Shown one piece after another: positions 1 through 13,355 of a DNA stretch of 64,000 bases. Below the pieces are notes generated by a model. The model was not told the origin of the DNA, did no database searches, and worked only from the letters and a program-made list of their open reading frames with translations. The position numbers were made by a program, and so were the translations under genes. The DNA comes from Sepiola atlantica (lineage: Eukaryota; Mollusca; Cephalopoda; Sepiida; Sepiolidae). The stretch lies in contig OY744521.1 of the NCBI GenBank assembly GCA_963556195.1, positions 135,408,825-135,472,824 on the forward strand. The letters are read 5' to 3'. Position 1 is the stretch's first letter. Each line of letters starts with the position of its first letter.

Positions 1-277
1 GCGAACAGAACTCACCTCGTAAGTAAACAAATCGATTGTTGTAATCATTTCATCTTTTAATTTACTGCTAAATGTCTCAGTTAATTGCTAGTTTAACGTT
101 TACATTATTTACAGTGCAATGGGTTTATGGCTAACCCCAAATAACTTTTGTAATTTACTTAACACCATGTTTTAATATAAATAAAACACTTAAATAAGGT
201 AGTTATAGCAAGCTGAATCGTACACGGAAACGGGTTAATAAAATGTATTTTTTTTGTTTAAAAAAAATGAAATGTTC

Positions 278-319
278 GACCTCGCATTTATTTAAATAAA
301 AGTGGATGCGATTGAGGTC
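278..319. repeat. Conserved imperfect hairpin of the array unit (unit 1 copy)
   Basis: The arms gacctcgcat and atgcgattgaggtc are inverted, with a 4-nt bulge in the right arm, and enclose an AT loop containing atttaaat. The same hairpin lies about 280 bp into every unit that keeps this region (for example 5108-5149 and 9667-9708). Its function is unknown. Confidence 0.6.
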
Positions 320-1582
320 ATCGCATATTAGGAATTCAGAGTTAATTCTCCCTTTATTTTGTTATATATTATTATCGGTCGTATATTTTTTTACTTCCTA
401 TAATATTGACAGGGTGGGTGGAACAATAATGCGGATTTTTTTGTTGTATACCTATGGTATTGTTTTAAATAAAACTACCGTTTGTTTAACATTGCAAAGC
501 ATCTGTTTTTACGAAACCAAAAACTGGAAACATGCAAAGGGGATTAAATCTGATTTAGGAATTTAGAGTAATCTCCCTTTAGTTAATAAAAATATGGCAT
601 GCATTGGAATCACGGCCATCTATAATACATGGCTGCTAAGCATGCCACTGAGGTCCACGACTGGGGGCTGATATGTGAAGAGCAAAATTACTACTAAATA
701 TTTATCATTGAGAAAAGTTTAATTAAGAAATTCATTAGTAATGTCGAGTAATTAGTAACTATACATATTAAAGGAAAGCAATTTACATTTATTGATTTAT
801 TTCAATCAAATCAAATGTAAAAAGAACAAAAATATAAACGAACTAAAACAAAATATCACTTTTACACCATGAATTATTAAGTTATCTTATTTTAAAGTGA
901 CATAACTCTAATGGCAGAATAATCCACCAAATTTTGTAAAATAAAACACTAACTTAATGTGTTAACAATGTGTAATAAAAAAACACGTGTTACTTGGAAG
1001 CCAATTTTTATTCAACTAAAAAAGGAATACAAAAAGGTTGCAGATATGGCCAGTTTTAATACGCGTCACAACTTCCGGCTCTGGGAGCAAGTATTGAAGC
1101 CCATACGAATGTAATATAACATTTTTCCTTGCAAGAAAGAAAAAAGATAATGTCTTCAATAATTAAAGTTTTACCTTTTACCTTTTTTTCAATAAATTAT
1201 AATAAAAAAACACGTGTTACTTAGAAGCCAAGCTTTATTCAACTAAAAAAGGAATACAAACAGGTGGCAGAAATGCATAGGAATAACGGCGATCCATAAT
1301 ACAGGGCTGCTAAGCAGGCGATTGAGGTCCACGACTGGGGACGGATATGTGAAGAGCAAAATTACTACTAAATATTAATTACCGAGAAAGTTTTAGTAAA
1401 AATTCACCAATAATGTGTAGTAATTAGTAACTATACATATTATTAGGAAGCAGCTTACAATTATTGATTTATTTCCATCAAATCAAATGTAAAAAGAACA
1501 AAAATATAAAAGAACTAAATTCACAAAAAATCACTTTATTCACCATGAATTAGACACATTTTTGATATTTCAAAAATGATGA

Positions 1583-1602
1583 GTCAATTTGTTCAAATTG
1601 AC
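1583..1602. repeat. 20-bp palindrome in the array unit (unit 1 copy)
   Basis: The stem gtcaatttg, loop tt and stem caaattgac form a perfect inverted repeat. Several units keep it exactly; others read catattgac and lose one pair. Confidence 0.6.
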
Positions 1603-3015
1603 TGCTTGATTACAGAAAATATAATGACATAATTACAATCAGAAATCAAATACTTTATTAACAAAATAATCTTTGGAGAAACCAATTTGATAATTTTTAC
1701 AGAATTTGCTGTTTGTTACATGTACAATTTGTTTTTACAGAAGATGAAAAAATGCTTATTTCTCTATTATACGATAATATATATACATAGTATTAATAAT
1801 TAAATCAACTCACATTAAAAAGACTGAGACAAACAGAGATTGAATAATTTCGAGAGATGAAATAACTTAGAGACCATTAAAAAAATGATGGAATCACAGA
1901 ATTGCAACTATTATTGTAGATCACCAAAAATATTGAGCTCCAACCTTTTGAAATGGGATAGAAACGAATCTTTTCAAAATAGCTTGACTTAGCTCCTAAG
2001 ATCATTCATATTAAACGAAAAAAAAACTTTAAAACACTTTCAGATGTTTAAAACTATACTGGTCGGTAGAAAAGTAAGTTTGTTTGCATTTGGTAATAGT
2101 TATTTTTTGGATATTATTTTGGTTTTTTCTTTTCCTTATTTATGCTCTGTTTATTTAAAAACATGATTAGTGTTTTTGAATTTAAATAATGTTTTTGAAT
2201 GTCTCAAAAAATATATTTTTATAGGAAAATAATAATAAAAAAGTTTATAAAATATTTAAGTAAATTGTTTTATTTTCGAAAAACATGTGTCTCATGTAAA
2301 TTAAATGTAGTATAGTTAATAGCAGAAATCGAAAAAAAATTATGCAGCAAATAACTGTTACCAAACGCAAAAAAATTTAGTACACTTACGAAATACTAAT
2401 GCGTGAGAAAATGAAGTGAAGTTTAAACTAACGAAATGTATTTCAATCAGAAGCGGTACCTTCTTTGAATTTTCTACTCTACCAATGTCACTGATCTTTG
2501 ACTTTTCTCTACTGTACGTTAGGGACCTCCAATCGCAGCTACAGAATCGCTGACGTCACCGGTTTCTGCTTTCTTTAAGAAATTCATACATTCGCGTTCC
2601 ATGTAGTGTTTTTAAAACTTCCCTAAAATAAATTTATACTTATAGGAAGTTGTTTTTAAGTAAAATAGTTTATTTAAAGATTAAATTATCTATTTGGGAA
2701 AGAAACCCTTCTTTATCTTTCGATACAAGTACGAAATTCTCTTTTTCTACGGCTGGATGTCTTGTTTACACAAAAAATGAGCATTATCATGTGCGACATT
2801 GCGAGATGTTATGTAGCTATGGATGTCCAAAAGTGATAGAATTAATTACTTTCATTATGTTGTAGACAAAATAACCGTTTTTTTAACATTATCCTTGAGT
2901 TGCACATTTTTTTGACAGATTTATTACTTCTTTTTTATTGCAATTGCGTAAATAACTTACCTGCTTAAACTAGTATTTACTTTTGTTTAAGGAAAGAATA
3001 TTAAAATGGATAATT

Positions 3016-3273
3016 TTAGGATTTTTCTTTTACAAATACTATATTTATTAAGGTACTGATATCGATCCTGAACCAGTTTTCGTGAGGTTCGACTCGGAAG
3101 TGTTCGGCTGTCCTACGCAAACGCCCGAGTGTTGACGAGCCGAATGGTACCGGACGACAATTTTGATACATAAATATAAATGTCAGCCATCTTTCTTTTT
3201 CTCGCCGAAACGGAAGAGTGGATACGGCATCTTTAGAACCAAAAAACAACCATTTAAAATAAGTTAAAAACAA
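3016..3273 (-). other. Recurring 85-codon open frame inside the transposon, possible exon relic
   Basis: The GC-rich core of this minus-strand frame encodes DAVSTLPFRREKERW followed by a basic stretch, then RRTAEHF and ENWF. All four transposon copies keep this part open and almost unchanged, while flanking AT-rich codons differ. The order of an R-rich segment, W, then EHF faintly resembles a THAP DNA-binding domain, which P-type transposases carry. However, the CxxC pair and the C of CxxHF are not present, so this is weak. It could equally be a GC-rich non-coding segment. No downstream catalytic domain is visible. Confidence 0.25.
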
Positions 3274-3930
3274 ATAAACTCATCCAGGTAAGTAGTTGAG
3301 TAACTCAAGTTAGCTCTCTGGTAACATTTATTTGTTGCACATTTATTTGTTAAGCCCGCTCTCGTTCTGTTGACAATAGTATAAGATTCCCCAGTCACGT
3401 TTAAATTTAAAATACTACTGCAAGTAACGATTTGATCTATTTTGTTTTGTTAGCATTTGACTTAAATTTGGGTTAAATTTTATATAATAAAAATTAAACT
3501 GAAAATGAAAATAGAGAAAGTATTGTGGTTTGTTAATAATTAAAAATATTCGTCCATTGAATAATAAAAATTCAAAGTAAAAATAAGTTTTTATTTCGAA
3601 ATTTCGAAAGAAAATTCTGAATGGATAAACATTTTAATTTGCAAAAAGAAAAATGATAAAAAGTATTATAAATATATAATAATAATAAAATAATAATAAT
3701 AATAATAAATATAATTAATACTTACTTTTGTCAACTTGTTTTGTTTTTTTAGAATGAGCTTAGCTCTACAAATTAATTAGCGTGCGTCAATTTCACTCTA
3801 AAAATGAACCGCGTTAATTACGGCTAGTATTGCGTTCCATAGTTGCGGTAAAACTAGCTACGGCAAAAAGGCTTTCTTACTTCTAGCAAATGAAGGACTT
3901 TTTTCCAAGTACATATGAGGTCGACGTATA

Positions 3931-3967
3931 CAAAGTTGTATACGACCTCAGGTCGTATACAACTTTG
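3931..3967. repeat. 37-nt near-perfect palindrome in transposon copy 1
   Basis: Two 18-nt arms, caaagttgtatacgacct and its exact reverse complement, are separated by a single c. A further partial copy (gaggtcgacgtata) lies just to the left. Confidence 0.9.
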
Positions 3968-4829
3968 GTCTTTTACGATTCCTAATACTTCGGGCTATAT
4001 TATATTAAAATATTTTGAAAAATTTAGAACACATATTTTCAAAAATGGTTTTAAACATTTTGACTAACCGATAAACTCGATCAAATGAATAAATGTCTCT
4101 GAAAATAAAAATTATTTCGTAAAACATTTTTTTTTTGACATTTCAATAAATCACAGTATATTTTATTGAGAAAAGGTAAAAAAAAATTCAAAACATAATA
4201 ATATTGCTTATATTTCCACTTTTTATTTGTGCATTCACGGACCAGTTTACTAAAATATGTGGACGTAAAATTTAATAAAATTAATCCAATGTGTTTTTTA
4301 AAACACATTTATACAAGAAAAAAACCCGCCGGACCTGAATATATTTCGTTCAATATTTCATAAAATGAAATAAGGAGGTTGAGGGTGTCGTAGAAAAAAT
4401 ATTTTTCCTAATATATTTTAGGAAAACAGCCTTTTAAAGATAAATTAGTCCTATAGTGAATAAGTATTGAAAATTTCGTGAAGATCTGGCCATAACTTGA
4501 TTTATGCGAGATTTATTAAAAATATGCCTATCAGATCGCGCAGAAATGCTTATACATAAGAACGTTATTTTATCACGTAAAAAAAGTAAACAACATTTTA
4601 ACTTCACATTTTAATGCGTTTCGTATGCTGGAAAAAATTCTAAAAAATCATCAGCAGTTTATTTTATGTATCCTCTTATGAATGGTAAAAACGTTTTGTT
4701 GATAATTTTAATCTAAATTAAAGTTACATCGTGTTACATATAGGGGGGGATAAATAGTTCACAACCAATGGGAGGTCCCTACTGTACGTGTTCCGATAGT
4801 CGGGGTGAATGTTAAAAACCATTTACATA

Positions 4830-7349
4830 GCGAACAGAACTCACCTCGTAAGTAAGCAAATAGATTGTTGTAATCATTTTATGTTTTAATTTACTGCTAA
4901 ATGTCTCAGTTTATTTGCTAGTTTAACGTTTAAATTATTTACAGTGCAATGGGTTTATGGCTAACCCCAAATAACTTTTGTTATTTACTTAACACCATGT
5001 TTTAATATTAACAAAACACTTAAATAAGGTAGTTATAGCAAGCTGAATCGTACACGCAAACGGGTTAATAAAATGTATTTTTTTGTTTAAAAAAATTGAA
5101 ATGTTCGACCTCGCATTTATTTAAATAAAAGTGGATGCGATGGAGGTCATCGCATATTAGGAATTTAGAGTTAATTCCCTCTTTTATTAGTTATACATTA
5201 TTGTCGGTCGTAATTTTTTTACTTTCCATAATATTGACAGGGTGGGTGAAAAAATAATGCGGATTTTTTTTTGTATACCTATGGTATTGTTTTAAATAAA
5301 ACTACCGTTTGTTTAACATTGCAAAGCCTCCGTTTTTACGAAACCAAAAACTAGAAAGATGCAAAGGGGAGTAATTCTTATTTAGTAATTTAGAGTGATC
5401 CCCCTTTAGTTAATAAAAAATATGACATGCATTGGAATCCCAGCTATCCATAATACAGGACTGCTAAGCATGTCACTGAGGTTCACGACTGAGGGCTGAT
5501 ATGTGAAGAGCAAAATTACTACTAAATATTTATCATTGAGAAAAGTTTTATTAAGAAATTCATTAGTAATGTCGAGTAATTAGTAACTATACATATTAGT
5601 GGAAAGCAATTTACATTTATTGATTTATTTCAATCAAATCAAATGTAAAAAGAACAAAATAAAAACGAACTAAATTCACATAAAATTACTTTATTCACCA
5701 TGAATTATTAATTTATCTTATTTTAAAGTGACATAACTCTAATGGCAGCAAAATCTACCATATTTTGTAAAATAAAACACTAAGTTAATGTGTTAACAAT
5801 GTGTAATAAAAAAACACGTGTTACTTGGAAGCCAATCTTTATTTAACTAAAAAAGGAATACAAAAAGGTGGCAGATATGGCCAGTTTTAATACGCGTCAC
5901 CTGACAACCTTCGGCTCCGGAAGCACGTATGGAAGCCCATACGAATGTAATGTAACATTTTTCCTTGCAAGAAAGAATAAAGATAGTGTCTTAAATAATT
6001 TAAGTTTAACTTTTTTTTTCTTTTTTTTAGTTAAATAAATTGTAATAAAAAACACGTGTTACTTGCAAGCATAACTTTATTCAACTAAAAAGGAATACAA
6101 AAATGTGGCAGAAATGCATTGGAATCACGGCGATCCATAATACAGGGCTACTAAGAAGGCGATTGAGGTCCACGACTGGGGGCGGATATGTGAAGAGCAA
6201 AATTACTACTAAATATTAATCACCGAGAAAAGTTTTTGTAAAAAATCACCAGTAATGTGTAGTAATTAGTAATAATACATATTATTAGGAAGCAGCTTAC
6301 AATTATTGATTTATTTCAATCAAATAAAATGTAAAAAGAACAAGAATATAAAAAACTAATTTTACAAAAATCACTTTATTTCTCATGAATTAGACACATT
6401 TTGTACATTTCAAAAATGACTCAATTTGTTCAAATTGACTGCTTGATTACAGAAAATATAATGACATAATTACAATCAGAAATCAAATACTTTATGAACA
6501 AAATAATCTTTGGAGAAACAAATTTGATAATTTTTACAGAATTTTCTGTTTGTTACATGTACAATTTGTTTAAAAAGACCGAGACAAACAGAGATTGAAC
6601 AACTTCGATAGATGAAATAACTTGAAGACCATTAAAAAAATGATGGAACTACAGAATTGCAACTATTTTTGTCGAGTCACCAAAAATATTGAGCTTCAAC
6701 CTTTTGAAATGAGATAGAAATGAATCTTTTGAAAATAGCAAGACTTAGCTTCAAAGATCATCCTCTATTAAAATTAAAAACTAAACTTTAAAACACTTTA
6801 AATAACTTTCAGGTGTTAAAAACTATACTGGTCAGTAGAATAGTAAGTGTCTTTGCATTTGGTAATAGTTTTTTATTTGTATATTATGTTGTTTTTTCTT
6901 TTCCTGATCATGGCTCTGTTAACTAAACTACATGATTAGTGTTTTTGAATTTAAATAATGTTTTTGAATGTCTCAAATAGTTATATTTTCATAGGAAAAT
7001 AATAATAAACAAGTTTATAAAATATTTAAGTAAATTGTTTTATTTTCGTAAAACATGTGTCTTATGTAAATTAAATGGAACTTTTGAGGCATTCATGCAG
7101 TATAGTTACCAGCAGAAATCGAAAAAAGATTATACAGCAAATAACTTTTACCAAACGCAAGAAAATTTATTAAACTTACGAAATACTAATGCGAGAGAAG
7201 ATGAAGTGAATTTTAGACTGACGAAATGTATTTCAATTAGAAGCGGTACATTCTTTGAATTTTCTACTCTACCAATGTCACTGATCTTTGACTTTCCTAT
7301 ACTGTACGTGTTCCGATAGTCGGGGTAGATGTTAAAAACCATTTACATA
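4830..7349. repeat. Array unit 2 (2520 bp)
   Basis: This unit has both GC-richer blocks and no transposon. It carries the short LINE remnant (about 6572-6703) and lacks the bases between 'acaatttgttt' and 'aaaaagac' that other units keep. It begins a three-unit block (units 2-4) repeated later as units 10-12. The tail frames at 7035-7319 (+) and 7148-7342 (-) overlap and are not supported as genes. Confidence 0.88.
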
Positions 7350-9394
7350 GCGAACCGAACTCACCTCGTAAGTAAGCAAATCGATTGTTGTAATCATTTT
7401 ATCTTTTGATTTACTGCTAAATGTCTGAGTTAATTTGCTGTTTAAAGTTTAAATAATTTACAGTGCAATGGGTTCATGGCTAACCCCAAATAACTTTTGT
7501 AATTTACTTAACACCAGGTTTTAATATAAATAAAACACTTAAATAAGGTAGTTATAGCAAGCTGAATCGTACACGCAAACGGGTTAATTAAATGTACTTT
7601 TTTTCCTTAAAAAAAATGAAATGTTCGACCTCGCATTTATTTAAATAAAAGTGGATGCGATGGAGGTCATCACATATTAGGAATTTAGATTTAATTCCCT
7701 CTTTATTTTGTTATATATTATTATCGGTCGTATATTTTTTTACTTCCAATAATATTGACAGGGTGGGTAATACAATAATGCGGATTTTTTTGTTGTATAC
7801 CTATGGTATTGTTTTAAATAAAACTACCGTTTGTCTAACATTGCAAAGCCTCTGTTTTTACGAAACCAAAAACTGGAAACATGCAAAGGGGATTAAATCT
7901 GATTTAGGAATTTAGAGTGATCTCCCTTTAGTTAATAAAAATATGGCATGCATTGGAATAACGGCCATTTATAATACATGGCTGCTAAGCATGCCACTGA
8001 GGTCCACGACTGGGGGCTGATATGTGAAGAGCAAAATTACTACTAAATATTTATCATTGAGAAAAGTTTAATTAAGAAATTCATTAGTAATGTCGAGTAA
8101 TTAGTAACTATACATATTAGTGGAAAGCAATTTACATTTATTGATTTATTTCAATCAAATCAAATGTAAAAAGGACAAAAATATAAACGAACTAAATTCA
8201 CAAAAAATAACTTTATTCACCATGAATTATTAAGTTATCTTATTTTAAAGTGACATAACTCTAATGGCAGAATAATCCACCAAATTTTGTAAAATAAAAC
8301 ACTAACTTAATGTGTTAACAATGTGTAATAAAAAAAACACGTGTTACTTGGAAGCCAATCTTTATTCAACTAAGAAAGGTGGCAGATATGGCCAGTTTTA
8401 ATACGCGTCACAACTTCCGGCTCTGGGAGCACGTATTGAAGCCCATACGAATGTAATATAACATTTTTCCTTGCAAGAAAGAAAAAAGATAATGTCTTCA
8501 ATAATTTAAGTTTTACCTTTTACCTTTTTTTCAATAAATTGTAATAAAAAAACACGTGTTTCTTAGAAGCCAAGCTTTATTCAACTAAAAAAGGAATACA
8601 AACAGGTGGCAGAAATGCATAGGAATCACGGCGATCCATAATACAGGACTGCTAAGCAGGCGATTGAGGTCCACGACTGGGGACGGATATGTGAAGAGCA
8701 AAATTACTACTAAATATTAATTACCGAGAAAAGTTTTTGTAAAAATTCACCAATAATGTGTAGTAATTAGTAACTATACATATTAGTAGGAAGCAATTTA
8801 CAATTATTGATTTATTCCCACCAAATCAAATGTAAAAAGAACAAGAGTATAAAAAACTAATTTTACAAAAATCACTTTATTTACCATGAATTAGACACAT
8901 TTTTTATATTTCAAAAATGAGTCAATTTGTTCAAATTGACTGCTTGATTACAGAAGATATAATGACATAATTACAATCAGAAATCAAATACTTTATTAAC
9001 AAAATAATCTTTGGAGAAACAAATTTGATAATGTTATAATCAAATAAAAATAAAAAAGTTTACAAAATATTTAAGTAAATTGTTTTATTTTCGTAAAACA
9101 TGTGGCTTATGTAAATTAAATGGAACTTTTGAGGCATTCATTCAGTATAGTTAACAGCAGAAATCGAAAAAAAATTATACAGCCAATAACTGTTACCAAA
9201 CGCAAGAAAATCTGGTACACTTACGAAATACTAATGCGTGAGAGGATGAAGTGAATTTTAGACTAACGAAATGTATTTCAATTAGAAGCGGTACATTCTT
9301 TTAATTTTCTACTCAACCAATGTCACTGATCTTTGACTTTCCTATTCTGTACGTGTTGCGATAGTCGGGGTGAATGTTAAAAACCATTTACATA
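7350..9394. repeat. Array unit 3 (2045 bp, internal deletion)
   Basis: This unit starts with gcgaaccgaac. It lacks the LINE remnant: near 9030 'aaatttgataatg' joins directly to 'ttataatcaaataaaaa'. Unit 11 has the same deletion junction, so the two share a recent ancestor. Confidence 0.88.
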
Positions 9395-12300
9395 GCGAAC
9401 AGAACTCACCTCGTAAGTAACAAATCGATTGTTGTAATCATTTTATGTTTTAATTTACTGAGTCTGAGTTTATTTGCTAGTTTAACGTTTAAATTATTTA
9501 CAGTGCAATGGCTTTATGGCTAACCCCAAATAACTTTTGTAATTTACTTAACATCATGTTTTAATATTAACAAAGCACTTAAATAAGGTAGTCATAGCAA
9601 GCTGAATCGTACACGCAAACGGGTTAATAAAATGTATTTTTTTTGTTTAAAAAAAATGAAATGTTCGACCTCGCATTTATTTAAATAAAAGTGGATGCGA
9701 TAGAGGTCATCGCATATTAGGAATTTAGATTTAATTCCCTCTTTTTTTTGTTATACATCATTGTCGGTCGTAATTTTTTTTACTTCCCATAATATTGACA
9801 GGGTGGGTGAAAAAATAATGCGGATTTTTTTTGTATACCCATGGTATTGTTTTAAATAAAACTACCGTTTGTTTAACATTGCAAAGCCTCCGTTTTTACC
9901 AAACCAAAAACTAGATACATGCAAAGAAGAGTAATTCTTATTTAGGAATTTAGAGTGATCCCACTTTAGTTAATAAAAAGATGACATGCATTGGAATCAC
10001 AGCCATCCATAATACAGGACTGCTAAGCATGCCACTGAGGTCCACGACTGAGGGCTGATATGTGAAGAGCAAAATTACTACTAACTATTAATCATTGAGA
10101 AAAGTTTTATTAAGAAATTCATTAGTAATGTCGAGTAATTAGTAACTATACATATTAGTGGAAAGCAATTTACATTTGATTTATTTCAATCAAATCAAAT
10201 GTAAAAAGAACAAAAATATAAACGAACTAAATTCACAAAAAAATCACTTTATCTACCATGCATTATTAATTTATCTTATTTTAAAGTGACATAACTTTAA
10301 TGGCAGAATAATCCACCAAATTTTGTAAAATAAAACACTAACTTAATGTGTTAACAATGTGTAATAAAAAAAACACGTGTTACTTGGAAGCCAATCTTTA
10401 TTCAACTAAGAAAGGTGGCAGATATGGCCAGTTTTAATACGCGTCACCTGACAACTTCCGGCTCCGGAAGCACGTATGGAAGCCCATACGAATGTAATAT
10501 AACATTTTTTTCTTGCAAGAAAGAATAAATATAATGTTTTCCATAATTTAAGTTTTACCTTTTACTTTCTGTTTTCTTTTTTTTAGTTAAATAAATTGTA
10601 ATAAACAACACGTGTTACTTGGAAGCATAACTTTATTCAACAAAAAAGAAATACAAAAATGTGTCAGAAATGCATTGGAATCACGGCGATCTATAATACA
10701 GGGCTGCTAAGCAGGCGATTGAGGTCCACGACTGGGGGCGGATATGTGAAGAGCAAAATTACTACTAAATATTAATTACCGAGAAAAGTTTTAGTAAAAA
10801 TTCACCAGTAATGTGTAGTAATTAGTAACTATACATATTAGTAGAAAGCAATTTACAATTATTGATTTATTTCCATCAAATAAAATGTAAAAAGAACAAG
10901 AGTATAAAAAACTAATTTTACAAAAATCACTTTATTTACCATGAATTAGACACATTTTTGATATTTCCAAAATGAGTCAATTTGTTCAAATTGACTGCTT
11001 GATTACAGAAAATATAATGACATAATTACAATCAGAAATCAAATACTTTATGAACAAAATAATTTTTGGAGAAACAAATTTGATAATTTTTACAGAATTT
11101 GCTGTTTGTTACATGTACAATTTGTTTTTACAGAAGATGAAAAAATGCTTATTTCTCTAGTATACGATAATACATATACATAGTATTAATAATTAAATCA
11201 ACTCACATAAAAAAGACTGAGACAAACAGAGATTGCACAACTTCGAGAGATGAAATAACTTGAAGACCATTAAAAAAATGATGGAATCACAGAATTGCAA
11301 CTATTATTGTAGATCACCAAAAATATTGAGCTTCAACCTTTTGAAATGGGATAGAAACGAATCTTTTGAAAATAGCTAGACTTAGCTCCTAAGATCATTC
11401 ATATTAAACGAAAAAAAAACTTTAAAACACTTTCAGATGTTTAAAACTATACTGGTCGGTAGAAAAGTAAGTTTGTTTGCATTTGGTAATAGTTATTTTT
11501 TGTATATTATGTTGTTTTTTTCTTTTCCATATTCTTGCTCTGTTAACTAAACAACATGATTAGTGTTTTTGAATTTAAATAATGTTTTTGAATGTCTCAA
11601 AAAATATATTTTTATAGGAAAATAATAATAAAAAAGTTTATAAAATATTTAAGTAAATTGTTTTATTTTCGAAAAACATGTGTCTCATGTAAATTAAATG
11701 TAGTATAGTTAATAGCAGAAATCGAAAAAAAAATTATGCAGCAAATAACTGTTACCAAACGCAAAAAAATTTAGTACACTTACGAAATACTAATGCGTGA
11801 GAAGATGAAGTGAAGTTTAAACTAACGAAATGTATTTCAATCAGAAGCGTTACCTTCTTTGAATTTTCTACTCTACCAATGTCACTGATCTTGGACTTTT
11901 CTCTACTGTACGTTAGGGACCTCCAATCGCAGCCACAGAATCGCTGACGTCACCGGTTTCTGCTTTCTTTAAGAAATTCATACATTCGCGTGCCATGTAG
12001 TGTTTTTAAAAATCTCCCTAAAATAAATTTATACTTATAGGAAGTTGTTTTTAAGTAAAATAATTTATTTAAAGATTAAATTATCTATTAAGGAAAGAAA
12101 CCCTTCTTTATCTTTCGATACAAGTACGAATTTTTTTTTCTACGGCTGGATGTCTTGTTTACACAAAAAATTAGCATTATCATGTGCGACATTGCGAGAT
12201 GTTATGTAGCTATGGATGTCCAAAAGTGATAGAATTAATTACTTTTATTATGTTGTAGACAAAATAACCGTTTTTTTTTACATTTTCCTTGAGTTGCACA

Positions 12301-12409
12301 TTTTTTAGACAGATTTATTACTTCTTTTTTATTGCAATTGCGTAAATAACTTACCTGCTTAAACTAGTATTTACTTTTGTTTAAGGAAAGAATATTAAAA
12401 TGGATAATT

Positions 12410-12664
12410 TTAGGATTTTATTTTTACAAATACTATATTTATTATATTTATATAGATCCTGAACCAGTTTTCGTGAGGTTCGACTCGGAAGTGTTCGGCT
12501 GTCCTACGCAAACGCCCGAGTGTTGACGAGCCGAATGGTACCGGACGACAATTTTGATACATAAATATAAATGTCAGCCATCTTTCTTTTTCTCGCCGAA
12601 ACGGAAGAGTGGATACGGCATCTTTAGAACCAAAAAACAACCATTTAAAATAAGTTAAAAACAA
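12410..12664 (-). other. Recurring transposon open frame, copy 2
   Basis: The core is identical to the frame at 3016-3273. The C-terminal codons differ because a short stretch near 12445 is altered. Confidence 0.25.
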
Positions 12665-13318
12665 ATAAACTTATCCAGGTAGGTAGTTGAGTAACTCAAG
12701 TTAGCTCTCTGGTAACATTTATTTGTTGCACATTTATTTGTTAAGCCCGCTCTCGTTCTGTTGACAATAGTATAAGATTCCCCAGTCACGTTTAATTTTA
12801 AAATACTACTGCAAGTAACGATTGGATCTATTTTGTTTTGTTAGCATTTGACTTAAATTTGGGTTTAATTTTATATAATAAAAATTAAACTGAAAATGAA
12901 AATGGAGAAAGTATTGTGGTTTGTTAATGATTAAAAATATTCGTCCATTGAATAATAAAAATTCAAAGTAAAAATAAGTTTTTATTTCGAAATTTCGAAA
13001 GAATATTCTGAATGGATAAACATTTTAATTTGAAAAAAGAAAAATGATAAAAAGTATTATAAATATATAATAATAATAAAATAATAATAATAATAAATAT
13101 AATTAATACTTACTTTTGTCAACTTTTTTTGTTTTTTAGAATGAGCTTAGCTCTACAAATTAATAAGCGTGCGTCAATTTCACTCTAAAAATGAACCGCG
13201 TTAATTACGGCTAGTATTGCGTTCCATAGTTGCGGCAAAACTAGCTACGGCAAAAAAGGCTTTCTTACTTCTAGCAAATGAAGGACTTTTTTCCAAGTAC
13301 ATATGAGGTCGACGTATA

Positions 13319-13355
13319 CAAAGTTGTATACGACCTCAGGTCGTATACAACTTTG
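13319..13355. repeat. 37-nt palindrome in transposon copy 2
   Basis: The sequence and symmetry are the same as in copy 1. Confidence 0.9.

Larger units (their letters stand above)
2520..4781. mobile_element. Non-autonomous TIR DNA transposon, 2262 bp, copy 1 (hAT- or P-like)
   Basis: The ends are perfect 11-bp inverted repeats, TAGGGACCTCC at 2520-2530 and GGAGGTCCCTA at 4771-4781. They are flanked by the 8-bp duplication CTGTACGT (2512-2519 and 4782-4789). Units without the element have one uninterrupted CTGTACGT at this point, so the empty site is visible. Eight-base duplications are typical of hAT and P superfamilies. No complete transposase frame is present. Inside are a CRE-like TGACGTCA (2551-2558), a minus-strand frame with a GC-rich core (3016-3273), a plus-strand frame of 71 codons (2650-2865), consensus 5' splice-like sites on both strands (CAG/GTAAGT at 3285-3293 plus), an AAT-rich run near 3677-3717, and a 37-nt palindrome. 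Confidence 0.88.
1..4829. repeat. Array unit 1, carries DNA transposon
   Basis: This is a full unit of about 2.56 kb interrupted near its end by the 2262-bp transposon at 2520-4781. GC-richer blocks lie near 595-690 and 1270-1355. The AT hairpin is at 278-319 and the 20-bp palindrome at 1583-1602. A deleted LINE remnant lies near 1820-1955. The open frame at 306-566 is not conserved in other units. Confidence 0.9.

Noticed and set aside
19..114. Intron-like GTAAGT...TTATTTACAG segment at each unit start
   Set aside because: The donor and acceptor look good, but neither side has an open frame to join, and diverged units vary freely. Chance in AT-rich DNA is likely.
306..566. 86-codon plus-strand frame (also 7655-7915)
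   Set aside because: It is open in only two units, and small indels close it elsewhere.
2650..2865. 71-codon plus-strand frame near the transposon left end (also 16778 and 35744)
   Set aside because: It is broken in copy 2, has no recognised domain, and the near-identity of copies explains why it stays open.
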